64,000 nt of DNA, taken from positions 682,001-746,000 of the forward strand of contig NZ_CP064873.1 in the NCBI RefSeq assembly GCF_019056515.1. Reading direction: 5' to 3'. Source of the stretch: Microbacterium paraoxydans. GTDB lineage: Bacteria > Actinomycetota > Actinomycetes > Actinomycetales > Microbacteriaceae. Made by a program: the position numbers and the translations under genes. Below the pieces are notes generated by a model, which was not told where the DNA came from, searched no databases, and saw only the letters and a list, made by a program, of their open reading frames with translations. Shown here one piece after another: positions 9,008 through 15,974 of the stretch; the stretch's first letter is position 1, and every line of letters starts with the position of its first letter.

Positions 9008-10518
9008 GCGGGGCGCTCGCGCTGCCGGCGCTGCTGGCGCAGGAGGAGAACGGCGTCCTCCGCCACGTCGCGGGCCCGCGGGATGTCGCGTGGGACGCGG
9101 TGGTGGTGGAAGCCGGCGAGTCCGACCTGCCCGACGAGGGCATCGGCCGGCTCGCGATCCTCACGTCCGGGGCGCCGATCGCCACCTGGCAGCAGGACGC
9201 GATGCTGCGCCGGGTCCGTGACCGCGGGTTCACGGGGCTCGCGCTCCCCGGCGCCGCCGGTGTCGACCCCGGGGCGCTCCGCCTCGCGGACCGGATCGGT
9301 CTCGCCCTGCTCGACGTCGAGAGGCCGGTCCAGCTCGCCCGCGCCTGCTGGATGCTCATCGAGGCCCGCGACGCTCTGACGCTCACGCGGGTGCGCAAGG
9401 TCGCGCAGTCGTTCGAGTACGCCGCCGACGACCTCGGCGACCTGCTCGGACACCTCGCGGCGAACCTCGGTCTGGGCGTCGCCCTCGTCGACGCCGCGGG
9501 AGTGCTCCGTGAAGCCGGCGGACACCTGGACGCCGAACTGCACGCGGCGATCCGCTTCGACGCGTGGAGCGACAGTGCCAGGGCGGGGGAGGGCACGGCC
9601 GCCTCGGTGCGGGTGGACAGCCCCGGCCGGTCCGGTCTGCGTCTCGTCCTGTTCGGCCACGGCTTCGGAGAGGCACAGCTGCGGTCGCTCCTGGTGGCCG
9701 CGGAGGTCGCCATGCCCGCGGTGGCCGCCCGCATCCTCATCGACGAGATCGCGGCCGTCAACGACGTCGCGGCATCGTCGGGCCTGCTGCGGGACTTCGT
9801 CGAGCTCCGCGGAGCCGCCGATACCGATGTGGAACGGCGCATGGCGGAGCGGGGGTGGCGCACCGGCGGGCATCACCTCGGCTTCCGCATGGTGGCGCGC
9901 AGCCGGGTGGAGCCGCTCGCACTCCTCCGTGCGATCAGGCCCGGCCTCAGCGCGATCGACGCCGAGGCGCACGCGACCACGGCGGGTCGAGGCCTCAGCG
10001 GCTGGCTCTCGTTCGCTGAGGCCCCGGGGCCCGATCGCATCGAGCGGGCCGTGACGGCACTGCGCGACCTCCACCTCACGGCACTGCGCGACTTCGCCGT
10101 GGCGACCGGGGTGGGCTCGGCGCAGACCGGGCCGGAAGGACTGGCGGCGACCCTCGACGAGGCCGGCGACGCCGCACGGATCGCCGCGGCCCGGTCGGCC
10201 ACCGGATGGTTCGTCCGCGTCGACAGCCTCGGGCTCGAACAGCTCCTGCTCGCCTGGACCGGCAACGACACCTTCGTCCCGGCCGCGCAGTCGCTGCTCG
10301 CCCCTCTGGCCGAGGGGAACGGGGAACTGCTCAGGACCCTGTCGGCCTACCTCGACCACGAGTCCGGCATCGCGGCCACCGCGGCCGCTCTCGGGCTGCA
10401 TCGCAACACGGTGGCCGTACGGATCCGCCGGGTCCAGGAGCTCCTCGGGATCGACATGAACGACCCCGAGGCGCGGCTGGCGCTGCATCTCGCGTGCCGG
10501 GCGGTGCTGCCGGGCTGA
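9004..10518 (+). CDS. PucR-family transcriptional regulator
   Basis: A 504-residue regulator. Residues about 1-120 fit the PucR N-terminal domain, and the C-terminus has the PucR helix-turn-helix (YLDHESGIAATAAALGLHRN, then TVAVRIRRVQELLG). PucR proteins control purine and other nitrogen-ring catabolic genes and respond to small metabolites. GTG at 9004 overlaps the stop of the third DUF917 gene (GTGA); the same frame is open far upstream but antisense to nothing coding, so the coupled GTG was chosen. Its position at the end of the permease-hydantoinase-DUF917 run makes it the likely local regulator. Two TGTGCACA-like sites near 2731 and 2760, upstream of the permease, are candidate operators. 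A short GC hairpin follows the stop. Confidence 0.85.
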   Translation: MSGALALPALLAQEENGVLRHVAGPRDVAWDAVVVEAGESDLPDEGIGRLAILTSGAPIATWQQDAMLRRVRDRGFTGLALPGAAGVDPGALRLADRIGLALLDVERPVQLARACWMLIEARDALTLTRVRKVAQSFEYAADDLGDLLGHLAANLGLGVALVDAAGVLREAGGHLDAELHAAIRFDAWSDSARAGEGTAASVRVDSPGRSGLRLVLFGHGFGEAQLRSLLVAAEVAMPAVAARILIDEIAAVNDVAASSGLLRDFVELRGAADTDVERRMAERGWRTGGHHLGFRMVARSRVEPLALLRAIRPGLSAIDAEAHATTAGRGLSGWLSFAEAPGPDRIERAVTALRDLHLTALRDFAVATGVGSAQTGPEGLAATLDEAGDAARIAAARSATGWFVRVDSLGLEQLLLAWTGNDTFVPAAQSLLAPLAEGNGELLRTLSAYLDHESGIAATAAALGLHRNTVAVRIRRVQELLGIDMNDPEARLALHLACRAVLPG

Positions 10519-10540
10519 GCCCGGAGCACACCGTCCGGGG

Positions 10541-10951
10541 TCACTCCGGGTCGCCGTGCAGCATCCAGGCGATCCCGAAGCGGTCGACGAGCATCCCGAA
10601 CGTCCCGCCCCACGGCGGCACATCGAGCGGCATCGTGATCGTGGCGCCTTCGGAGAGGCGGTCCCACACCTGCCGGGTGACCTCCTGGGTGTTGCCGCTC
10701 AGGGACACGGAGACGCCCTGCGGCTTCTCGTAGGTCATGCCCTCCGGGGTGTCCGAGGCCATGAGCACGAGGCCGTCGGGGGTCGTGAGCTGCGCATGCA
10801 TCACGAGGTCCTTCTGGCTCGGATCCTGCACCATGTCGGGGAAGTCGCCGAAGACCGTGATGTCAAGATCTCCGCCGAGGACTCCCCGGTAGAACTCCAT
10901 GGCCTCGCGGGCCTCGGTGCGGAAGGACAGGTAGGGATTGAGGTTCGCCAT
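10541..10951 (-). CDS. VOC superfamily (PhnB-like) protein
   Basis: A 136-residue glyoxalase/bleomycin-resistance fold protein. The N-terminal NPYLSFRTEAREAMEFYRGV and the later WGGTFGMLVDRFGIAWM are typical of the PhnB/3-demethylubiquinone-methyltransferase-like VOC group, whose biochemical role is mostly unknown. The ATG at 10951 has AGGAG 6 nt upstream; a longer frame exists but lacks a ribosome site. It is convergent with the PucR gene (22 bp between stops). The next gene on this strand ends 44 bp upstream, so co-transcription is possible but not required. Confidence 0.85.
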   Translation of the reverse strand: MANLNPYLSFRTEAREAMEFYRGVLGGDLDITVFGDFPDMVQDPSQKDLVMHAQLTTPDGLVLMASDTPEGMTYEKPQGVSVSLSGNTQEVTRQVWDRLSEGATITMPLDVPPWGGTFGMLVDRFGIAWMLHGDPE

Positions 10952-10995
10952 GCGTGCTCCTGGTCGCTCGACTACTGGAAGACCCCCGCCCCTCC

Positions 10996-11754
10996 TCAGT
11001 CTGCGCGCGCCGGCACCGCCTCGGCAAGCCATTCTGTGAACGTCTGCGTCCCGCGCACGGCATCCGGTCCCGGCAGCGCCTTCCCCGCGCGCATCCCCGC
11101 CATTTGCGGGCCGGGCACGTTCAGCGCCGGGATCCAGCCGCGGTACCCGATGCGCCGCGCGTACGCCCGCACCATGTCGGCGAGCTGCTCTTCGCGGGGG
11201 CCGGCGAAGTCAGGCACTCGACCCTGCGCGTCCCCGATCGCGAGCGTGACGAGCCGCTCCGCGACCTCGCGGGCCGCCACCGGCTGCGTGCGCGCACGCG
11301 GGGCGAGATGCAGCGGCCCCGCCTTCGCGCGCCCGAACATCTGCGCGGCGAACTCGTGGAACTGCGTGGCTCGGAGGATTGTGGAGGGGACGGCGGACGC
11401 GGACACCAGCTTCTCCTGGGCCACTTTGCCCGCGTAGTAGTCGTAGGGGATCCGGTCGATGCCGACGATGGAGAGCAGGACGACGTGTCCCACGCCGGTG
11501 TCCGCGGCGGCGGCGAGGAGGTTCCCGGTGGCGGCGGTGAAGAACTCGATCGCCGTGCTCGCCTTCAGGGTCTCGACGCTCACGACATCGATCACGGCAT
11601 CGGCTCCGGTCAGCGCCGCCTCCAGCCCGCGCCCGCTGACCAGATCGACGCCGTGCGAACGACTGAGCACGACGGCCTCATGACCGGCGCCCCGGACGGC
11701 CTCCACCGTGGGCGTGCCGACGACGCCAGTCCCTCCTGCGACGACGATCCTCAT
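10996..11754 (-). CDS. NmrA/SDR-like NAD(P)-binding protein
   Basis: A 252-residue atypical short-chain dehydrogenase. The N-terminal dinucleotide motif GGTGVVGTPTVEAV (7-20) follows a first beta strand, and LVSGRGLEAALTGADAVIDV is the typical nucleotide-contacting region of NmrA-like proteins. No YxxxK catalytic pair is evident (YDYY is the nearest), as is usual for NmrA-type sensors and quinone-reductase-like members. A -10-like GAGGAT ends 6 nt before the ATG, suggesting a leaderless mRNA. Substrate unknown. Confidence 0.82.
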   Translation of the reverse strand: MRIVVAGGTGVVGTPTVEAVRGAGHEAVVLSRSHGVDLVSGRGLEAALTGADAVIDVVSVETLKASTAIEFFTAATGNLLAAAADTGVGHVVLLSIVGIDRIPYDYYAGKVAQEKLVSASAVPSTILRATQFHEFAAQMFGRAKAGPLHLAPRARTQPVAAREVAERLVTLAIGDAQGRVPDFAGPREEQLADMVRAYARRIGYRGWIPALNVPGPQMAGMRAGKALPGPDAVRGTQTFTEWLAEAVPARAD

Positions 11755-11764
11755 GCGTCGATCC

Positions 11765-12040
11765 TCACTCCCGATCCAGCCCGAAAGTGCGCTTCACGAG
11801 CGCCTGCACATCACGGTCGAGCCCGTCGATGCGGGCGTTGACGCCGTCGATGCGCGTGCCGACCGCGTCGAAGCGGGTATTGACCGCATCGAAGCGCGCG
11901 GTCATCTCGTTCCGCAGGCCCCCGATCTCGCTGCGGAGGACGCGGATGAACAGCGTCGAGACGACCGTGAGCATGCCCATCATCAGCGCCGTGAACGCGC
12001 CGATCATGGTCCAGACCTGCGCACCGTCCATGGTTTCCAT
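11765..12040 (-). CDS. Small membrane-anchored coiled-coil protein
   Basis: A 91-residue hypothetical protein. One transmembrane helix (about residues 10-33) is followed by a coiled coil with five consecutive 7-residue units (TARFDAV, NTRFDAV, GTRIDGV, NARIDGL, DRDVQAL; residues 47-81). M1 (12040) and M4 (12031) are both possible starts. Similar short proteins with repeated RFDAV/RIDGV heptads occur in many bacteria without assigned function; a role as a membrane-tethered oligomer is inference. It lies 10 bp upstream of the NmrA-like gene on the same strand. Confidence 0.7.
   Translation of the reverse strand: METMDGAQVWTMIGAFTALMMGMLTVVSTLFIRVLRSEIGGLRNEMTARFDAVNTRFDAVGTRIDGVNARIDGLDRDVQALVKRTFGLDRE
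11798..11902 (-). repeat. Tandem 21-bp repeats encoding coiled-coil heptads
   Basis: Five in-frame 21-bp units inside the small coiled-coil gene. Each encodes a seven-residue unit of the form xxRfDav. The first four units are clearly related at DNA level; the fifth is degenerate. Confidence 0.75.
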
Positions 12041-12149
12041 CCCCTCATCGTGGCACCGGATCCTTCAGCCTGCCAGCATCCTGGCGGACGCCACGCCCGG
12101 CCCCTCGCGCTCTGTGGAGACACCGGAGATCGCGGGAATTGGGGAGGAA

Positions 12150-12181
12150 GGGCCGGGTGAGGATCCCTCCTCACCCGGCCC
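12150..12181 (-). terminator. Intrinsic terminator after rtcB
   Basis: A perfect 14-bp stem (arms 12150-12163 and 12168-12181) with a TCCC loop starts 4 bp after the rtcB stop; a pyrimidine-rich TTCCTCC tract follows on the minus strand. Confidence 0.8.
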
Positions 12182-12185
12182 TCGG

Positions 12186-13355
12186 TCAGTCGCCCTTCAC
12201 GTTCACGAGCTGTCGCAGCGTGTGCCGGATCCGCACCAGGCTCGCCGCATCCTCCATCACCCGATCGATGGGCTTGTAGGCCTGGGGGATCTCATCGATG
12301 AAGGCGTCGGTGTCCCGGAACTCGATGCCGGCCATCGCCTCCCGCAGCTGCGCGTGGGTGAACGTCTTCCGCGCCGCGGACCGCGAGTACTCCCGCCCGG
12401 CACCGTGCGGGGAGGAGTTCAGCGACAGCGGGTCGCCGAGCCCCTCCACCACGTACGATGCCGTGCCCATCGACCCGGGGATGAGTCCGGGCCGACCCGC
12501 GTCCGCCTGGATCGCGCCCTTACGGGACACCCAGACGCGCTTTCCGAAGTGCATCTCCGACTCCGTGAAGTTGTGGTGGCAGTTGATCCGCTCCTCCTCC
12601 TCGACCGGAGCGCCGAGGAAGTCGGAGAGCTGCCGGATGACGCGGTCCATCATCTCCTCGCGGTTCAGCAGCGCGAAGTGCTGTGCCCACCGGAGCTCGC
12701 GGATGTAGCGCGTGAACTCCGGCGTGCCCTCGACGAGGTAGGCCAGGTCGGGGTCGGGCAAATCGATCCACCACTGCTTCGCCAGCCGCTGCGCGACCGC
12801 GATGTGGTGCCCGGCGATCTTGTTGCCCACGCCGCGGGACCCGGAATGCAGGAACAGCCAGACCCGGTCGAGCTCGTCCACCGACACCTCGATGAAGTGG
12901 TTCCCCGAGCCGAGCGTGCCGAGCTGGAGCCGCCAGTTCTTCGCGTAGCCCTCGGGGTCGAACTCGGCCGCACGTGCTCGCTCCTCCAGCTCGGCGATGC
13001 GCGGTGCGGCGGTCGCCACGACCTTGTTGTTGTAGCGCCCGGCGGACAGCGGGATCGCGCGCTCGATCTGCTCCCGGAGCGCGGCGAGGTCGCGCCCGTC
13101 GAGGTCGTCCTTCGTGAACGGCGTGCGGACGGCGATCATGCCGCAGCCGATGTCGACGCCGACGGCCGCGGGGATGATCGCGCCGAGCGTCGGGATGACA
13201 GACCCGACGGTCGCGCCCTTGCCGAGGTGCGCATCCGGCATCAGCGCCAGGTGCGGGTGGATGAACGGCATGCGTGAGGTGGTGCGGGCCTGATCGAGGG
13301 TCTTCTCATCGATCAGGGACGCCCACGACAGCAGCCGCGCGGAGAGCCTCTCCAT
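12186..13355 (-). CDS. rtcB: RNA-splicing ligase RtcB
   Basis: A 389-residue RtcB, the GTP- and Mn-dependent ligase joining RNA 2',3'-cyclic phosphate (3'-phosphate) to 5'-OH ends. Signature segments are present: MPDAHLGKG (39-47), metal ligands D68 and C71 in GVDIGCGM, GNHF (151-154), HSGSRG (170-175), CHHNFTE (259-265), and the guanylylated histidine H317 in HGAGR. The ATG at 13355 has AAGGA about 5 nt upstream. No RtcA, archease or RtcR gene is adjacent, unlike the E. coli and many archaeal loci. The gene lies behind a promoter, a 32-codon ORF and a terminator-like hairpin, an arrangement that could attenuate its expression. Confidence 0.95.
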   Translation of the reverse strand: MERLSARLLSWASLIDEKTLDQARTTSRMPFIHPHLALMPDAHLGKGATVGSVIPTLGAIIPAAVGVDIGCGMIAVRTPFTKDDLDGRDLAALREQIERAIPLSAGRYNNKVVATAAPRIAELEERARAAEFDPEGYAKNWRLQLGTLGSGNHFIEVSVDELDRVWLFLHSGSRGVGNKIAGHHIAVAQRLAKQWWIDLPDPDLAYLVEGTPEFTRYIRELRWAQHFALLNREEMMDRVIRQLSDFLGAPVEEEERINCHHNFTESEMHFGKRVWVSRKGAIQADAGRPGLIPGSMGTASYVVEGLGDPLSLNSSPHGAGREYSRSAARKTFTHAQLREAMAGIEFRDTDAFIDEIPQAYKPIDRVMEDAASLVRIRHTLRQLVNVKGD

Positions 13356-13410
13356 GATTCCTTTCCTTGTGGTGGTGTCCGGCCACAGGTCAGGGAGTCT
13401 TCCGACGGAA

Positions 13411-13440
13411 AACGCCCCGGACCTGACGGTGCGGGGCGTT
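13411..13440 (-). terminator. Terminator-like hairpin between the leader ORF and rtcB
   Basis: Arms AACGCCCC (13411-13418) and GGGGCGTT (13433-13440) surround a 14-nt loop. On the minus strand the stem runs into TTTTCC, the layout of an intrinsic terminator. The loop segment CAGGTC can pair with GACCTG located just downstream, which would offer an alternative fold. Confidence 0.65.
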
Positions 13441-13456
13441 GCGAGAGCGGATGCTG

Positions 13457-13555
13457 TCACACGGCGCGCGCCGGAGGGTACGACTCGTCGCGGTCATTGC
13501 GCTTCTGCGGAAGCGGCAATGCCACGTTCTGGGGAAGATTCCGCGGGGCGGTCAT
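13457..13555 (-). CDS. Candidate 32-residue leader peptide upstream of rtcB
   Basis: A short ORF starting ATG at 13555 and ending TGA at 13457-13459. It has a strong AAGGAG ribosome site 8 nt upstream and a consensus-like promoter 49 bp upstream. The peptide starts MTAPRNLPQN and is rich in Pro, Arg, Asn and Gln, with no membrane segment. A terminator-like hairpin separates it from rtcB 101 bp further on. It could be a regulatory leader peptide for rtcB or an independent small protein. No family is recognised; conservation has not been checked. Confidence 0.5.
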   Translation of the reverse strand: MTAPRNLPQNVALPLPQKRNDRDESYPPARAV

Positions 13556-13603
13556 CCGTCGTCTCCTTGGCTGGTGTGCGGCGCCGGTCGGCACAGCCTT
13601 GCC

Positions 13604-13633
13604 ACCCTAGGCGGCGACACGCCCGGGCGTCAA
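13604..13633 (-). promoter_or_regulatory. Promoter for leader ORF / rtcB
   Basis: On the minus strand, TTGACG (13628-13633) and TAGGGT (13604-13609) are 18 bp apart, close to the actinobacterial housekeeping sigma consensus. The -35 overlaps the last codons of the upstream VOC gene. Predicted transcription starts near 13597, about 40 nt before the leader ORF. Confidence 0.65.
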
Positions 13634-14031
13634 GCGTCCTTCGGCGGGTTGTACATGAACTCGAGCCGGATGCCGTCGGCGTCCTCGACGAAGGAGGCGT
13701 AGTACCGCTCGCTGTACCGCGGATACTCCTTCGGCTCGCGCACCGCGGTCCAGCCGGCGTCGAGGGCGAGGTCGTGGAGTCGGTCGACCTCGGCGCGCGA
13801 CGGCACCGCGAAGGCCATGTGCTGCCAGCCGACGCGGCCGTGGCGGTGAGGGGTGGAGTCGTCGTCCCACGTGTAGAGGATGATCTCGGTCTCGTCGCCG
13901 GTGTGCCAGGAGATCGAGTGATCGTCCTCCCCACCGAGCTCGTAGCCGAGCGCGGTGAGCACGGGATGGAACTGCGCGCGTCCGCGCTCCAGGTCGGCGA
14001 CGGTGATGCCCAGGTGATCGAGGAGAGCCAT
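13630..14031 (-). CDS. VOC family (glyoxalase-like) protein
   Basis: A 133-residue single VOC domain protein. The opening LLDHLGITVADLERGRAQF, the central GWQHMAFAVPSRAEVDRLH and the final EDADGIRLEFMYNPP are the expected repeats, with potential metal ligands in DHLGIT (His), WQHMAF (His) and RLEFM (Glu). This fits lyase/dioxygenase-like VOC enzymes, but no substrate can be named. A -10-like CAGACT ends 6 nt before the ATG, suggesting a leaderless transcript. It is followed on the same strand by the promoter region of the rtcB unit. Confidence 0.85.
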   Translation of the reverse strand: MALLDHLGITVADLERGRAQFHPVLTALGYELGGEDDHSISWHTGDETEIILYTWDDDSTPHRHGRVGWQHMAFAVPSRAEVDRLHDLALDAGWTAVREPKEYPRYSERYYASFVEDADGIRLEFMYNPPKDA

Positions 14032-14062
14032 GCGCCCAGTCTGTCAGCGCAGCGGTCGCCTG

Positions 14063-14830
14063 TCAGTGCGGAGCGTGGTATTCGGCTTCGCCGCGCTTCC
14101 AGTAGCCCTTCACGACGGCGTTCGCGCTGTCCACGCCCCAGCGTGCGAGCAGGGCCCGGCCGGGCTTCACGATGGACTGCTCGGCGGCGATGAACACGAA
14201 CGGGTCGTCTCCCACGACGTCGTCCGCGGTCAGCGCGTCGAGGAAGGCGATCAGCGCGGAGCCGGCCGGCGCGTCGCCGCGGTGCAGCCACTCGACAGGC
14301 ACCGGAGCGTCGATCTCGATCTCGCGGCCGGCCGACACCGTCTCGATGACGATGCGTGCGGGGGTGCCGGCGGGGATGAGGGCGGCGAAGCGACGGATCG
14401 CGGGGATGGCGGTCTCGTCGCCGACGAGGAGCCATGATCCCGGCTCTCCGGTGAGGACGGCGGCGCCGCGCGGCCCGCCGACGCCGATGGTCGACCCGAG
14501 TGGGGCGTTCGCGGCCCACGGGGCGGCCACGCCCTGATCGCCGTGCACGGCGAACTCCACGTCGAGCCAGTCGTCACCCCAGGCGAGGGGCGTGTACTCG
14601 CGGCTCGGGGAGGCCCGCAGCTCCTCCACCGAGTCCACGGGGCCGCTCGGGAAGAAGAGCCGCATGTGGTCGTCGGAACCCGGGGAGTCGAAGCCGGCGA
14701 GGTCGGGCCCGGACAGGCGGACGCGCACGAAATCCGGAGCGAGCCATTCGCGGGCGCTCAGCGTGACGTTGCGGAAGCGCAGCTCGAGGCCGCGACGCTC
14801 GATCGAGAAACCGGATTTCGTATCGCTCAT
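14063..14830 (-). CDS. Siderophore-interacting protein (FAD ferric-siderophore reductase)
   Basis: A 255-residue SIP-family flavoprotein, predicted cytoplasmic, which reduces imported ferric siderophores so that iron is released. The FAD-binding domain includes the flavin motif SREYTPLAW (about 80-88), and the NAD(P)H-type domain starts near LLVGDETAIPAIRRFAAL. It is divergent from the iron-siderophore ABC operon, with an iron-box operator starting at its first codon. A -10 TAGCCT ends 6 nt before the ATG, so the mRNA is probably leaderless and the promoter is directly covered by the operator. Iron repression through IdeR/DtxR is expected. Confidence 0.9.
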   Translation of the reverse strand: MSDTKSGFSIERRGLELRFRNVTLSAREWLAPDFVRVRLSGPDLAGFDSPGSDDHMRLFFPSGPVDSVEELRASPSREYTPLAWGDDWLDVEFAVHGDQGVAAPWAANAPLGSTIGVGGPRGAAVLTGEPGSWLLVGDETAIPAIRRFAALIPAGTPARIVIETVSAGREIEIDAPVPVEWLHRGDAPAGSALIAFLDALTADDVVGDDPFVFIAAEQSIVKPGRALLARWGVDSANAVVKGYWKRGEAEYHAPH

Positions 14831-14848
14831 AAAGTAAGGCTAACCTAA
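14830..14848. promoter_or_regulatory. IdeR/DtxR iron-box operator
   Basis: The 19-bp TAAAGTAAGGCTAACCTAA closely matches the palindromic actinobacterial iron box (TTAGGTTAGGCTAACCTAA). It overlaps the first base pair of the SIP gene and the SIP -10 element (14837-14842), and precedes the divergent ABC operon by about 80 bp, so one site can repress both directions under iron sufficiency. Confidence 0.88.
14837..14842 (-). promoter_or_regulatory. -10 element TAGCCT of the SIP gene
   Basis: TAGCCT on the minus strand ends 6 nt before the SIP ATG (leaderless spacing) and lies wholly inside the iron box. Confidence 0.6.
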
Positions 14849-14930
14849 AAACCGACGCGGTCGGCTCGCCCGCCCGTCGGACCGGCGCCCCACGAGGGCG
14901 CACACATCCCCGCAGAACAGGAGTCTCTCC

Positions 14931-15926
14931 ATGTCCGTGCCCAGAACCCTCACCGCCACGAGCGTCGCTCTCGTCGGCCTGCTCGCCCTCTCCGGCTGCG
15001 CGTCCGGCGGCGAAGCCGAACCCGAAGAGACGACGGCGGAATCGGGGACCGTGACCATCGAGGACAACACCGGCACGCACGAGATCACCACGCCGCCGGC
15101 CTCGGTCGTCGCTCTGGACAACCGGACCTTCCAGACCCTCTCCGACTGGGGCATCGAGCTCTCCGCCGGCGCGGTCTCCCTCATGCCGGAGACCGTCTCC
15201 TACGTGAAGGACGAGGACATCGTCGACATCGGCCTGCACTCCGAGCCCGACCTCGAGGCCATCGTCGCCGCCGACCCCGACCTCATCATCAGCGGCCAGC
15301 GGTTCACGCAGCACAACGAGGCCATCGCCGAGCTCGTCCCTGACGCCACGATCATCGACCTGGAGCCGCGGGACGGCGAGCCCTTCGACGAGGAGCTCAA
15401 GCGGCAGACCACCGCCCTGGGCGAGATCTTCGGCAAGCAGGACGAGGCACAGAAGCTCGTCGAGGAGTTCGACGCCGCTGTGGACCGCGCGAAGGCGGCC
15501 TACGACGACGCCGACACCGTCATGGCGGTGAACACTTCGGGCGGGCAGATCGGCTACCTCGCTCCGACCGTCGGCCGCTCGCTGGGACCGATCTACGACA
15601 TGCTCGGCCTGACGCCGGCACTGCAGGTCGACGACGCGACCGACGACCACCAGGGCGACGAGATCTCGGTCGAGGCCATCGCCGCCTCGAACCCCGACTG
15701 GATCCTCGTGCTCGACCGCGACGCCGTGTTCGCGGCGGAGACGCCGGACTACGTGCAGGCGGCGGAGATCATCGAGAACTCCGAGGCGCTCACCGGCGTC
15801 ACTGCGGTGAAGGACGACCAGATCGTCTACATGCCCACGGATACCTACCTCAACGAGAGCATCCAGACGTACACGACGTTCCTCAACGACCTCGCCGACG
15901 CGCTCGAGAAGAGCGCCGACAAGTAA
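14931..15926 (+). CDS. Iron-siderophore ABC transporter, substrate-binding lipoprotein
   Basis: A 331-residue periplasmic-binding-protein-like lipoprotein. A type II signal peptide ends in lipobox LSGC with C23 as the lipidated residue, followed by a Gly/Glu-rich linker. The body is the two-lobed FecB/FhuD type: VVALDNRTFQTLSDWGIEL, ADPDLIISGQRF and the closing ASNPDWILVLDRDAVF region. It captures ferric siderophore outside the membrane and delivers it to the two permeases encoded next. The ATG follows a GGAG site. It is the first gene of the operon, downstream of the iron box. The siderophore type cannot be read from sequence. Confidence 0.92.
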   Translation: MSVPRTLTATSVALVGLLALSGCASGGEAEPEETTAESGTVTIEDNTGTHEITTPPASVVALDNRTFQTLSDWGIELSAGAVSLMPETVSYVKDEDIVDIGLHSEPDLEAIVAADPDLIISGQRFTQHNEAIAELVPDATIIDLEPRDGEPFDEELKRQTTALGEIFGKQDEAQKLVEEFDAAVDRAKAAYDDADTVMAVNTSGGQIGYLAPTVGRSLGPIYDMLGLTPALQVDDATDDHQGDEISVEAIAASNPDWILVLDRDAVFAAETPDYVQAAEIIENSEALTGVTAVKDDQIVYMPTDTYLNESIQTYTTFLNDLADALEKSADK

Positions 15927-15974
15927 GGGCTGTGCGGCGGCGTCCCGACCGGGGCGCCGCCGCCGGCATCCCCC

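Noticed and set aside
11798..11902. Tandem 21-bp repeats as a possible CRISPR-like array
   Set aside because: The units are contiguous with no spacers, lie inside an ORF and encode coiled-coil heptads; no cas genes are present.
13457..13555. Reading the 32-codon ORF upstream of rtcB as an N-terminal extension of RtcB
   Set aside because: It ends in TGA, is separated from rtcB by 101 bp with a hairpin, and rtcB has its own AAGGA site and a standard N-terminus.
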